Program-made: the position numbers and the translations under genes
The notes under the pieces: generated by a model
What the model was told of the DNA's origin: nothing
The model's database searches: none
Seen by the model: the letters and a program-made list of their open reading frames with translations, nothing else
In this document: positions 30,549 to 38,776 of the stretch, in pieces
How positions within the stretch are numbered: position 1 is the first letter of the stretch
Layout: each line of letters begins with the position of its first letter
Source of the DNA: Prorocentrum cordatum
Taxonomy: Eukaryota > Sar > Dinophyceae > Prorocentrales > Prorocentraceae
DNA: 64,000 nucleotides
Assembly: GCA_963575745.1 (NCBI GenBank)
Contig: CAUYUJ010015726.1
Span: 1,549,531-1,613,530, forward strand
Direction of reading: 5' to 3'

Positions 30549-31919
30549 TCAAGGCTGCGCGGACCACCGCGGTTGCAGCTGCGCCCCCTTGCTCGCGTCG
30601 AACCGCCCAGGATTCGGATGGGCGTGCAGCATCTTCCAGAACGTGAACGTTCCGTGGCCATCGCTCTTGCCGAGACCTGCCCTCGGGCCCCGCACGGGAT
30701 GCGAGTGCGGCTCCACCTCATACGTGTTGAACTTCGGGCTAGACCAGGATGGGTGGACGCGAATGCCCGAGCCGTCGTCGCGGATGAGGACGAAATCCCA
30801 CTGGGGCAGAGGGATTCTTTGCGCCTGTCCTCTGTCCACCCCTTTCGTGTGCCTCATGTTGTCGAGACTGCTAGGGCACGGGCGGCACTCGCAGCGGACC
30901 AACCCGCGACTGCGGTCATTGTCAGGGCCGCACACGACGCGCAGCATTGTAGGTCCATCCATCTGCGCGACCATCTCCAGCCAAGACCACGGCACTTTGA
31001 CAGTGTGGTCCCAGTCCCAATCCCTGTTGTCCTGCGCCTTCCCCTTTGCGCGGTACTTAAGGATCTTCGAAATTTCCTCCGCAACTGCGGTACCTCCGAA
31101 GACGGGCGTGCGGCTGCCGAAAGGGTTTTCTCGGTCTTCGTACTCGTCTCGGAACCACTTCAAGGCCGCGTTGTGCTGCTTATAATTGCCGTTCCAGTTC
31201 GCCCTGAAGTTCTCGAAGAATTCCAACTTGAAAATTGGCAGCGGCTCATTGCGCACAATTTGAAACAGCGCAACTGCGCCTTGTTCTTCGCGCCCTGGGG
31301 GAAGCAGGGGACCGCCTCCTTTGCCCGCCGCTGTTGCGGCCGCGGGCTCCGCGGCAGGAGAACCTGCCGAGGCACTCGAGCGGCCACCTTCCCATGCATT
31401 CCACCAGCCACCCTCGTCGTCCCACCAGCGGGCGCCCTCCATTCCCCAACCCTCGCATCCGTTGCCGCCCCATCCGCCGCCCTCCCATCCGCGACTGCGG
31501 TCACTTCCGTCGCCGCCATCCTGCGCTTTTCCTCTCCATCCGCCAAGAGAATCTCCGCCGCCCCAGCCGCCACTGCGGTCACCTCCGCCGCCGTATCCGC
31601 CACTGCGGCCGCCCCAACCCCCACTTGTTCCCCAACCGCCGCCGCTGCTCTTTGAAGAATCCGCAACTGCGGCCCGTGTTTCCTCTTCCGCTTTGTCATC
31701 CCACCCTGCACGCATCTCTGCCCCGACTGCAGGCCGCGGAGGCGGGCGCGAGCCCGCCCAACCGCCGTGAAACCTACCGTCGGCGCGGGCTTGAGCCGAA
31801 CGTGCATGGAGGAGGAGGATGAGGAGGAGGAGGGTGAATGTGAGGAGGATGATGCGTTCCTGGGAGGTGTGCCTTCGCGTGCAACACAAGAGCCCTGAGA
31901 ATTCCTGAGGCCCCTCCAA
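30549..31919 (-). CDS. Gly/Trp-rich cargo protein of unknown function, 456 aa
   Basis: The longest frame starts at ATG 31919. The first 40 residues include a hydrophobic run (ILLTFTLLLLILLL), but this is encoded by a GGA-repeat edge, so a later start is possible. Residues about 70-190 are strikingly Gly/Trp-rich (SGGWGGRSGGYGGGG, WWDDEGGWWNAWEGG). The C-terminal half is globular, with VPWSWLEMVAQMDGPTMLRV and a Cys-rich patch (CGPDNDRSRGLVRCECRPC). No family recognised. Motif copies here give RSRG, RSGG and AVAE peptides. It is the first gene of the co-directional series. Confidence 0.55.
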   Translation of the reverse strand: MEGPQEFSGLLCCTRRHTSQERIILLTFTLLLLILLLHARSAQARADGRFHGGWAGSRPPPRPAVGAEMRAGWDDKAEEETRAAVADSSKSSGGGWGTSGGWGGRSGGYGGGGDRSGGWGGGDSLGGWRGKAQDGGDGSDRSRGWEGGGWGGNGCEGWGMEGARWWDDEGGWWNAWEGGRSSASAGSPAAEPAAATAAGKGGGPLLPPGREEQGAVALFQIVRNEPLPIFKLEFFENFRANWNGNYKQHNAALKWFRDEYEDRENPFGSRTPVFGGTAVAEEISKILKYRAKGKAQDNRDWDWDHTVKVPWSWLEMVAQMDGPTMLRVVCGPDNDRSRGLVRCECRPCPSSLDNMRHTKGVDRGQAQRIPLPQWDFVLIRDDGSGIRVHPSWSSPKFNTYEVEPHSHPVRGPRAGLGKSDGHGTFTFWKMLHAHPNPGRFDASKGAQLQPRWSAQP

Positions 31920-32522
31920 CAGCCAAGGACGCGGATGACAAGAAAGTCGAGAAGATTGGGAACCGATTGAGGATTAAGAGGCGTGCGACGAAAGGGATGA
32001 TGATGACGAAGAGGAAGATCAGTGAAGGGGAGGAGCGGACAGGAATTATGGAGGAGTGATAGCAGAGGAGGAAGAGGGGGAAGGGGGAGGAGGAGGAGGA
32101 GGAGGAGGAGGGAGAGGAAAAGGGGGAGGAGGAGGAGGAGGAAGAAGGGGAGGAGGAGGAGGAGGAGGAGGAGGAGGAGGAGGAAGAGGAGGAGGAGGAG
32201 GAGGAGGAGGAGGAAGAGGAGGAGGACGACGACGACGAGGAGGAGGAGGAGGAGGAGAGGGAGAAGGAGAACGGGGACAGGAGGACAAGGACGGAGAAAT
32301 ATAACAAATGAGGGGGAGGAGGCGGAGGAGGAGGAGGACGAGGAGGAGAAGCAGGAAGAGGAGGAGGAGAGGGGGGAGGAAGAGTGCGCGTGAGACTGGG
32401 AGAACGAGGTAATTAATTAGAGAGGGAACGGGGGAGGAGGGAGGACAAGGAAGAGCATACAGCGACGAGAAGAGGAGAAGGAACAGACGAAGGCTCCTGC
32501 TGATCGCATTTCCGCATCGTTC
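31920..32522. repeat. GGA microsatellite near right transposon end
   Basis: 32055-32390 is interrupted (GGA)n with GAC and GAA units. There are no 12-bp motifs here. The remainder shows no gene; a promoter for the first cargo gene would be expected but none was recognised. Confidence 0.85.
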
Positions 32523-32588
32523 AATGCAGTGCCGGGGCACTGCTTTGAACGACTGGTGATGTTCAAAGCAGTTCCCCGGCACTGTGTT
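32523..32588. repeat. Nested hairpins at right transposon end
   Basis: Two imperfect copies of the AAAGCAGTGCC/GGCACTGCTTT hairpin (32525-32550 and 32563-32586) joined by a GACTGGTGAT spacer. They mirror the left-end pair but carry several substitutions (AATGCAG, GTTCCCC, CTGTGTT). Confidence 0.85.
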
Positions 32589-32591
32589 CCA

Positions 32592-32618
32592 TCGTCGCCG
32601 TTATAAGGGCTATCGGAT
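32592..32618 (-). repeat. Right terminal inverted repeat, 27 bp
   Basis: Exact reverse complement of 16147-16173, followed by TA at 32619-32620. Confidence 0.95.
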
Positions 32619-34452
32619 TATGTCCAACACGAGCACCACGAAGTTGAATCATTCATTGGTTTCGGGCTATAGAGTGGCAACAAAGAAGCTGCACAGTGCC
32701 ATGACGCAGAATCATACAACAGATGCCGAAGTGTTGGCCACTGCAAGCCGAATGGAGTTCAAACAGGTGTTGCGATTTCGTACGCTCCGATATGTAGCCA
32801 GGCTTATGCATGCAGGATCACCGACGTTACGACTGGTTTTGGATGCTACAGTTGGTGCACCTATGTCTTGGGCCTCGCTGGTCGCGGATGATTTTGCCTG
32901 GATGCGTTGCTATTGTGCCGAAGTCCCCGACGCATCGCCTGATACCATCGAGGGACTCGCGGAGTGGATAAAGTTTGTTGCCGCCGATCTGAAGATATTT
33001 CACATGCATCTTCGTAGCGCTTGGAGCAACTATCAAACCCAATGCTTGGATCAGTACAGGAACGATTTCATGCAGAGAAGGATCACCCATGTGTTTCCTG
33101 GACTACTGGGTGCTACGGGCACCGATGGACAACAAACGGCCTTCTTCTGCTACGAGTGCGACCGGAGCTTCACAACCATTGCTGGGTATAGAAGCCATTG
33201 GACCAGGAGGCACCGACCAGTTGACGCGGCACAACTATTTGCAGATGGAACCGACTGTCTCTGGTGTGGGGCCAGTTTGTCCGAGCGAGCAGGACTGGTG
33301 CGGCATTTGCGGGGGCCTAATGGTGCTTGTATCACGTACCTCCTGGCGTCCGCTGCACCACTGGAAGCAGAGGCTGTTGCGGAGTGGCAGAGGCATGAGC
33401 AGGAGATTGCAGCGGACAAGCGGAAACAAGGACTCAGGTCAAATGCGCCGCTTCGCCCTGCGATCCCTGGCTTACGTCAGGCAGCTGTACCTGATGAGAG
33501 ACCCCCACCGCCATGCGTGCAGTGGGCTTCTGAGCTGCAGCCGCTGTCTATCGGCCCCGTGGGACAGCAGATGTATACATATGTGTTACACTTGGGATGG
33601 GGCCCCAGACTGGAGGATGACTTCGGCGATATCATGGGTAGAGACACTGGTGTTTTCAACATGACTGTACTATATATTGATTGCAACGACCCATCACATT
33701 CTCAGACTTTGGAGGATTCAAGTTTCTTGGACAAAATGATCTCAAGGATTCAATCGGGTGTAGTGTTTGGAGTTCTTGTTACACCACCGACTGCATCGTG
33801 GACGGCAGTGCAGGGCTCGAGCAGTGCCAGGAGCTTACCAGTTCGACCTCATGACCGCCCTTGGGGAGCGGACAGGCTGAGCAAGTACTGGGCTACGACG
33901 CTGCGCAGAGAGAACGCTGGGATCAGGGCGGGAATCCTGTTTCTGGCGTCTGCTGCTGCTGTGGGCGCTGCTGCGTTGCTCCTGCACACGGCCCCTGTGG
34001 CCGATCGGGCAGCAGCCCTCTGGAGACTTGATGCGGTGCGAGCATTGGCGGACAGGCCCGAAGCCACGATGACCACATTCGACATGGCCGACCTCGGAGG
34101 TTCGCAGAGTGAGTTTGGTCAGGTTCTGGCCGTCAACTGCCAGCAGTTCTCCGAGACCATGCATCAGCGAGGCCTGGTATCGCAGCCTGCTGCATGTGTG
34201 GCCAGCCGCAGCTTGGACTTGCCGCGACCACTCCTGGAGCTGTTCGGCGAGGCCTTGCTGGTCGCGCAGCCTGCGCTTCGCTGTGGTGGCTCTCAGCCGT
34301 GGCCACAAGATAGCGAGCTCTTCGACCTCCTCGTCCCGCCTGAGAGGTACCCTGAGGCGAACTCGCAGGAGGATGAGGATACTGAATGGGCTCTGGTCGA
34401 GGGCTCTCTCCTCTTGTGCGGGCCTCTCCCGCACTCCGAGGGAGCAGGCTGA
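32619..34452 (+). pseudogene. LINE 3' portion: RT C-terminus and C2H2 zinc fingers
   Basis: The open frame that contains this part begins inside the transposon end, but the LINE portion starts at the ATG codon 32620-32622. It continues the RT frame from 16145 with MSNTSTTKLNHSLVSGYRV and is open to 34452. Features: CYECDRSFTTIAGYRSHW...H (C-x2-C-x12-H-x4-H, first Cys at 33148) and CLWCGASLSERAGLVRHL...C (first Cys at 33256), the paired C-terminal zinc fingers of dinoflagellate LINEs. A long uncharacterised C-terminal region follows. This half has no internal stop. Confidence 0.8.
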
Positions 34453-35004
34453 GGCTAGCCAGCTTGCGGCTGCGGCCAGCTGTGGCCGTCGGCCGCCGCC
34501 GCGCGGCTCTCTGGCGAGATCGCGGGCGTGGAGGTGCAGCTGCGAGGACGTCGCCATCTCGGCCACGTCCATAGTGCGCGCCTGGCGGTGGGCCCGCACA
34601 GGGAGATCGTCGACGAGCAGGACGTTGCATGCGTGGACTCCGCGGGGGCTCGCCCCCCCTGGGATGGGAGAGAGAGGAGGAGGAGGAGGAGGAGGAGGAG
34701 GAGGAGGAGGAGGAGGAGGAGGAGGAGGAGGAGGAGGAGGAGGAGGAGGAGGAGGAGGAGGAGGAGGAGGAGGAGGAGGAGGAGGAGGAGGAGGAGGAGG
34801 AGGAGGAGGAGGAGGAGGAGGAGGAGAGAGAGAGAGAGAGAGAGAAGGAGGAGGAGGAGAGAGAGAGAGAGAGAGAGAGGAGGAAGAGGAGGAGGAGGAG
34901 GAGGAGGAGGAGGAGGAGGAGGAGGAGGGCCCCCCCCGAGGGGGGAGGCCCCAGGTCGGCACGAAGGAGAGGGGTACGGAAGGAGTGGCTACCAGGCCCA
35001 ACGC
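34453..35004. repeat. LINE 3' flank and GGA/GA microsatellite
   Basis: 34675-34930 is (GGA)n with two embedded GA dinucleotide runs (34826-34843 and 34857-34880). The preceding 200 bp has no convincing gene, although a minus-strand frame is open. Confidence 0.85.
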
Positions 35005-35119
35005 TGGCCATCGCTCGGACGTCCATTCCCTGTACTTTTTTCGACTTCGTGCCAAATGATCAAGGACGCTCCTCGATGGCCCTCGCCGAACGAAAAATAC
35101 ACACGTCCGAGCGATGCCA
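35005..35119 (-). mobile_element. Small inverted-repeat element, copy A
   Basis: 115-bp unit ending in ACGTCCGAGCGATGCCA, with the near-complement TGGCCATCGCTCGGACGT at the other end. The interior contains CTTCGTGC...GATCAAGGACGCTCCTCGATGG. Homologous copies lie at 35575-35706 and 37726-37853, all in the same orientation. Likely a MITE or introner-type unit. Confidence 0.7.
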
Positions 35120-35574
35120 AGAACAGCAGTTCCTGTTCATTTCGAACAGGACTCGCTGTGCACGCCGCCGCGGCTCGTGTCCACTCGAGACAGAAGGCCG
35201 CCTGCCCCACAGCGGCCGCTGCTGGTCTGGGACAACATCTGTTGTTGGGCAGTGTACCCATCTTCTCCGTACCCATCTCGGGCGTCCAAGCCAGACGAGA
35301 GGGATGGGTTATCGAAGAGCGGGCTGGCGAAGCCGCTCACGGAGCTGCTTTCCCCTGCGCCTCCCCGCGCCGGAAGGCGCCAGCCATCGAGGAAGGCTTC
35401 CGGCAGCGGTGCAGCAACTGGCACCGCGCAGTGCTGACTTTGGCGGCGCGCCAGAGGGGATGGGCCAGCTTCTTAGCAGGCGCCAGCCTAACACCTATGG
35501 AGGAGGCCCGCGCCTTCTAAGAAGCAGGGGTGCTTCCAAAAAGCCCCTCCCCCCTCCCCCCCACTCCCTCCTCG
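35120..35574. other. Unassigned, no gene supported
   Basis: Moderate complexity sequence between element copies A and B, downstream of the last recognised hydrolase exon. A terminal exon could lie here but no homologous peptide was recognised. Confidence 0.3.
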
Positions 35575-35706
35575 CCATCGCTCGTCGCTCGGACGTCTAT
35601 TCCTCATGCATTTTTCGGATTCGTGCGTAGTTCTGTTGCTAGATGATCCAGGATGCTCCTCGATGGTCCTCGCCGAGAAAAAATGCACACGTCCGAGCGA
35701 TGCCAA
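35575..35706 (-). mobile_element. Small inverted-repeat element, copy B
   Basis: Left end CGTCGCTCGGACGT, right end CACGTCCGAGCGATGCCA. The interior GATCCAGGATGCTCCTCGATGG matches copy A. It lies in the putative intron after hydrolase exon 35768-36018. Confidence 0.7.
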
Positions 35707-35767
35707 GGCTGAAAATTTTGTGCCCACCCCCTTCCCCAGTCGCCACTTGCCGTCCGACCCGAGATGT

Positions 35768-36018
35768 GTATCCGGATACGCTCGCCGCGCTGGAAGCGGT
35801 ACGCGATGGGCCCCAGGTCCACCTCCACTCTGCGAACCTCCTCGACGACCGCTGGCGAGTCGCCAAACCGGACCCTGGACAGCCCCTCCATGATGGACAG
35901 TGAAGCCTCCGGACCGCTCGAGAGCCAGCGCGGCCGCCACGGCAGCGACGACGCCGCTGGCACCACGCACAGGCGCACCAGGAAATCGCACTCCGCGGCC
36001 GAGGACGAGACGAAGATG
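35768..36018 (-). CDS. CocE/NonD-type hydrolase, C-terminal domain exon
   Basis: Minus-strand reading VSSSAAECDFLVRLCVV ... SIMEGLSRVRFGDS ... VDLGPIAYRFQRGERIRIHIS. This follows the C-terminal jelly-roll of X-Pro dipeptidyl-peptidase S15/CocE hydrolases (pattern xSSSAxDxDFxxKLxDV, then xDGILRxRYRDS, then DLWPTxxxFRxGHRIRLxIS). The 5' limit is uncertain (an AG occurs near 36022); the 3' end runs into sequence leading to element copy B. The domain is followed in known proteins by a short C-terminal segment not found here. Confidence 0.7.
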
Positions 36019-36202
36019 AGTATCGCTTATCCGAACCCCATCCCCAGCGGCGTGGCATGGGCCCCACTGGCAAATTTACCCCCTTAGATGGGGACATGAC
36101 ATAAGCTGTTTCATTAGGGTTTCGAGGGGTGTATCCCCAAGTGGAGTGGTAATTTGGTGGGGGCCTCGAAGGGGATAAGGATGGGGATGGGGATCAGTTA
36201 AC

Positions 36203-36378
36203 CGATACCGAGAAGAGGGTCGCTCGCACCTCGCCCACGACGTCGATCGAATCCTCCAGCTCGGGGGAGCTGCACACGAGCACGTCGGCCCTGCACTCGA
36301 GGCTGGACTGGTCGCGCTGGCCCTCCTTCCGCAAGTTCAGCCAGCCGCCCCCCTTCAAGGAGGGCGCCAGCCGCTCGT
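36203..36378 (-). CDS. CocE/NonD-type hydrolase exon
   Basis: Reading LAPSLKGGGWLNLRKEG then SSLECRADVLVCSSPELED then SIDVVGEVRATLFSVS. It matches the S15/CocE stretch DQRxVExRxDVLVYTSxPL...VTGPVxAxLxxS at the start of the C-terminal domain. Preceded by GTGTTCAG (acceptor at 36380/36379); a GTTAAC donor follows at 36202, although a nearby GA-type donor would join more naturally to the next exon. Confidence 0.7.
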
Positions 36379-36965
36379 CTGAACACACGGTGGAGGTTTT
36401 AGATAAGGATGCTGAAGGGGCCCTGGGACACACAAATTCGCTGGCCCAACGGGCCAAAGGCGTGCTAAGATCTCCGGTAACTGGTTAACAATATTTCTAG
36501 TTCGCGCGCGAGGAGCGGCCCCTAGGGGCCCCCGGACGAAAAGTACCCCGGCAAGGTTCCGGGAGAAGCCACCAGAGCACTCCAGGGGAGGGCCATTTTT
36601 CGACACCCCTCACGAGGATCGTGGCCTCCGAGGGGGGAGCCGCAATCGACTACCCCCCATCCCGCCCCAAGAGGCCCCCCAAAGCCCCCCAAGAGGCCCT
36701 GGGGGCCCCCAAGACGCCGCCCAGGAGCCCCAAGAGACTCTCAAGAGGTCCCCAAGAGGCCCCCAAGAGGCCCTAAAGAGGGCTCCAGGGCCGGCGGAAT
36801 GGGCGAAGCGATTAAATACACACAACTAACCGGATTCCCGATATTAGTATTTTCCCATATTTTCTTGGTTGTTGTCGTCCCCCCCACTTCCCATATTACC
36901 CCTCATTTTTCTGGGGAATCGACGATTAATTGTGTCAGTGGGTTTTTCTCCCTCCTGATCGATAA
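36379..36965 (-). other. Putative repeat-rich intron
   Basis: Between hydrolase exons. Near its 3' end, 36412-36436 matches the 3' end of the 166-nt intron at 38271-38436 (TGTGTGTCCCAGGGCCCC). Near its 5' end, 36830-36960 matches that intron's 5' part (GACACAATTAATCGTCGATT). 36640-36790 is a CCCCAAGAGG/GGCCCC minisatellite splitting the two. This reads as an intron of the same repeat family expanded by insertion. Confidence 0.55.
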
Positions 36966-37725
36966 GGAACCCAGGGTCTCGCGACCAATGGGGGGCCAAA
37001 CGTGGGCTACCCACCTCTCTTTGAGACAACAAGGGATGCGCCAGGGCCTGGGCCCCAGGAAGACGTTCCCTATCCAGTGCCGCCGCCGTATTCCAGGACG
37101 ACAGTGATGTCATGACGCGATTGGCTCGGGATACGTGACACGAGCTCCGGGACCTGGTCGGCCCTGGAAACGGCATGTCTGCAGGGCCGTTCTTTTCACC
37201 AGGTCCGTTTTGCCGTTTCTTTTGTGTCGGTTCCGTCGCCGTTGTTCTTGCTGGTTCCGTCGACGTTTTTGTTGCTGGTTCCGGCTCTGGCTCTAATCCC
37301 ATAGCCATTCTTTGTTGCTCTTTCCGGTCGTCTTTTTTGCTGCCGCTTCCATTGTCAAGACGCACCTCTTCGGAAACGGTGAGGAAACGGCCTTGCCGCT
37401 TCCTGGGCCACTAAGCTCCGGGGTACCTAGCGGCCCTCGCCTCGGAAGCCGCGCGGAACAGCAGGAGCACGGGAACATCTTGCAACACGCATCCCTGTCA
37501 AGACTTCTTGCTCCCCTCGACTCCCTCGGCCCACATGGGGAACATCTCCTTCGCCTTCTGCTGCTCCCTTCCGCCTTAATCCCCCTCCTCCCCCTCCTCC
37601 TCCTCCTCCTCCTCCTCCTCCTCCTCGTCCTCCTCCTCCTCCTTCTCCTCCTCCTCGTCCTCCTCCTCCTCCTCCTCCTGCTTCTCCTCCTCCTCCTCCT
37701 CCTTCTCCTCCTCCTCCTCCTCCTC
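36966..37725. other. Unassigned, with CCT/CTC microsatellite
   Basis: 37580-37728 is (CCT/CTC)n ending at element copy C. 37150-37350 has repeated GTTCCGTCG/GCTGGTTCCG words. No exon recognised between the flanking hydrolase exons, and none is required by the protein alignment. Confidence 0.5.
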
Positions 37726-37853
37726 GCCACCGCTCGGACGTCCATTCCCCGTGCAGTTACTCGGCTTCGTGCGCGTATCTTTCCGCGGGATGGCCCCAAA
37801 GGCTCTCCGACGGTCCTCGCAGAAAAAAACAAATACACGCCCGAGCGATGCCA
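37726..37853 (-). mobile_element. Small inverted-repeat element, copy C
   Basis: Left end CCACCGCTCGGACGT, right end CACGCCCGAGCGATGCCA. Interior diverged (GGATGGCCCCAAAGGCTCTCCGA is cognate to the other copies). Directly abuts a CCT microsatellite on the left and hydrolase exon sequence about 40 bp to the right. Confidence 0.65.
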
Positions 37854-37895
37854 CGAACGCTGGCCTGGCCAGGACCGCTGCGGCGTGCAGCTGGC

Positions 37896-38270
37896 GACCC
37901 CGGGGGCCTCGTAGGGGGTGGGGCTGCCGGGGTCGTACACGTACTCCAGCGAGCCCTCGCCCGGGGGCTCGGCGAGGGCCAGCTGGCCATGCCCCGAGCC
38001 GCCCGCGACGAACCACCCCATGGTCTCGGCAGGCTCGGGCGGCCACGCGTCGCACTCCAGCCAGTTCTGCCCGGCAGGCGCCCCGACCAGCTCCAGCCGC
38101 ACGGCCCGGCGGTCGGGCAGCCCCAGGCGGCTCCTCGCCACGGCCCGGTCCATCCCGCGGAGGCACTCGTCGTACAGCGCGAGCGTCTCGTGGAGCACCA
38201 GCTGCCCGTACCGCATGGACAGGCCCAGGTGCCCGGCGCCGCACACAGTGAGCTGCGCGCGGCCAGGCAC
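37896..38270 (-). CDS. CocE/NonD-type hydrolase exon with catalytic His
   Basis: Reading VPGRAQLTVCGAGHLGLSMR, then YGQLVLHETLALYDECLRG, then RLELVGAPAGQNWLECDAWPP, then LEYVYDPGSPTPYEAPG. It matches the S15/CocE segment xLVVGPWSH...F.LR.FD.xL.G...P.xLYVMG...WR..xxWPP...YxYDPxxPVPTxGG. The His codon is at 38229-38231, 30 residues after the Asp of the preceding exon, against 28 in cocaine esterase. Acceptor TTCACAG precedes 38270. The 3' limit is approximate. Confidence 0.75.
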
Positions 38271-38436
38271 CTGTGAAGGGGCCCTGGGACACACAAATAA
38301 ATACACACACAAAAAAAATCCTCCATATTTTCTATATTTTCTGGGTTTTTGTCTCCCCCCTCACTTCCCATATTTTCCCATATTTTCTTGGGAATCGACG
38401 ATTAATTGTGTCTGTGTGTTTTTGTCCCTCCTGAAC
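38271..38436 (-). other. 166-nt intron, repeat-derived
   Basis: Donor CAG|GTTCAG at 38437/38436 and acceptor TTCACAG|GTG at 38271/38270. The body is AT-richer than the exons and contains AATTAATCGTCGATTCCC and AAAATATGGG repeats shared with the intron region at 36379-36965. The splice junction is supported by correct Asp-to-His spacing of the encoded hydrolase. Confidence 0.7.
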
Positions 38437-38776
38437 CTGGGCCTGCGCCGCCTGGAAGTCGTCCAGGGCCTGGCGGACGAAGACGTCGAACCATCCCGCG
38501 ACGATGCCGAGCGGCGGGCACTGGCCGCCGAGCTCGGCCAGGTCGCACTGGACGTCGACGCCGCCCCGCCAGAACGCGCCCCCAGGGCTCTGCTCGCGGA
38601 TCCCGGCCCGCCAGAGGGCGTTGCGCCGGCCCCAGAGGGCCTCGTCCATGGCGGTGAGCGGCCGGCGAAGGCTCGCCTCCCACAGCCCAGGCCACTCGCG
38701 CATGCCGAAGAAGACGGCCATCCGCGGGAGCGCCAAGAGGTCCCTCGCCTGCCGCCTCCCGGAGCCGAACTTCTGC
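38437..38776 (-). CDS. CocE/NonD-type hydrolase exon with catalytic Asp
   Basis: Reading KFGSGRRQARDLLALPRM ... WRGGVDVQCDLAELGG ... CPPLGIVAGWFDVFVRQAL. It matches the family's xW..Dxxxxxxx...xPxLxVGGWxDxFxxxxLxxF. The Asp codon is at 38485-38487. The acceptor is probably CGAGCAG just upstream of 38776; the donor is at 38437/38436. Confidence 0.75.

Larger units (their letters stand above)
16310..31672 (-). repeat. Family of 12-bp near-palindromes CCGCNACTGCGG
   Basis: By hand count there are about 47 exact CCGCAACTGCGG and about 21 copies differing only at base five (C, G or T). Two are CCGCAATTGCGG, three have both outer bases swapped (GCGC...GCGC at 25209, 29617 and 31269), and several are decayed. 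All are in the same orientation. First copy 16310-16321, last 31661-31672; examples at 18109, 20295, 22459, 23132, 25597, 28067, 30398. They lie in genes (all three reading phases) and between genes. In the sense RNA each reads CCGC-AGUN-GCGG. Outside the transposon only an imperfect copy near 47143 was seen. Confidence 0.95.
16147..32618 (-). mobile_element. 16.47-kb TA-flanked DDE transposon with cargo genes
   Basis: It is bounded by perfect 27-bp inverted repeats starting ATCCGATAGCCCTTATAA and flanked by TA on each side (16145-16146 and 32619-32620), as expected for Tc1/mariner/pogo-type insertion. Deleting the element and one TA rejoins the LINE codons GAT CAT ATG TCC in frame. It contains six co-directional minus-strand ORFs covering roughly three quarters of its length, with no obvious introns. 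It also has nested hairpins just inside both ends, a 128-bp palindrome at the centre, and dozens of copies of a 12-bp near-palindrome. One ORF is a DDE transposase of the matching superfamily. Boundaries are read directly; the name of the family is inference. Confidence 0.9.

Noticed and set aside
16147-32618. Polinton/Maverick or integrated virus
   Set aside because: No family B polymerase, retroviral-type integrase, packaging ATPase or capsid was recognised. TA flanks and a DD35D pogo-like transposase fit Tc1/pogo better.
16143-32622. CRISPR array as explanation of the regularly repeated 12-mer
   Set aside because: Repeats are too short, spacing is irregular (20 to several hundred bp), they lie inside ORFs, and the genome is eukaryotic.
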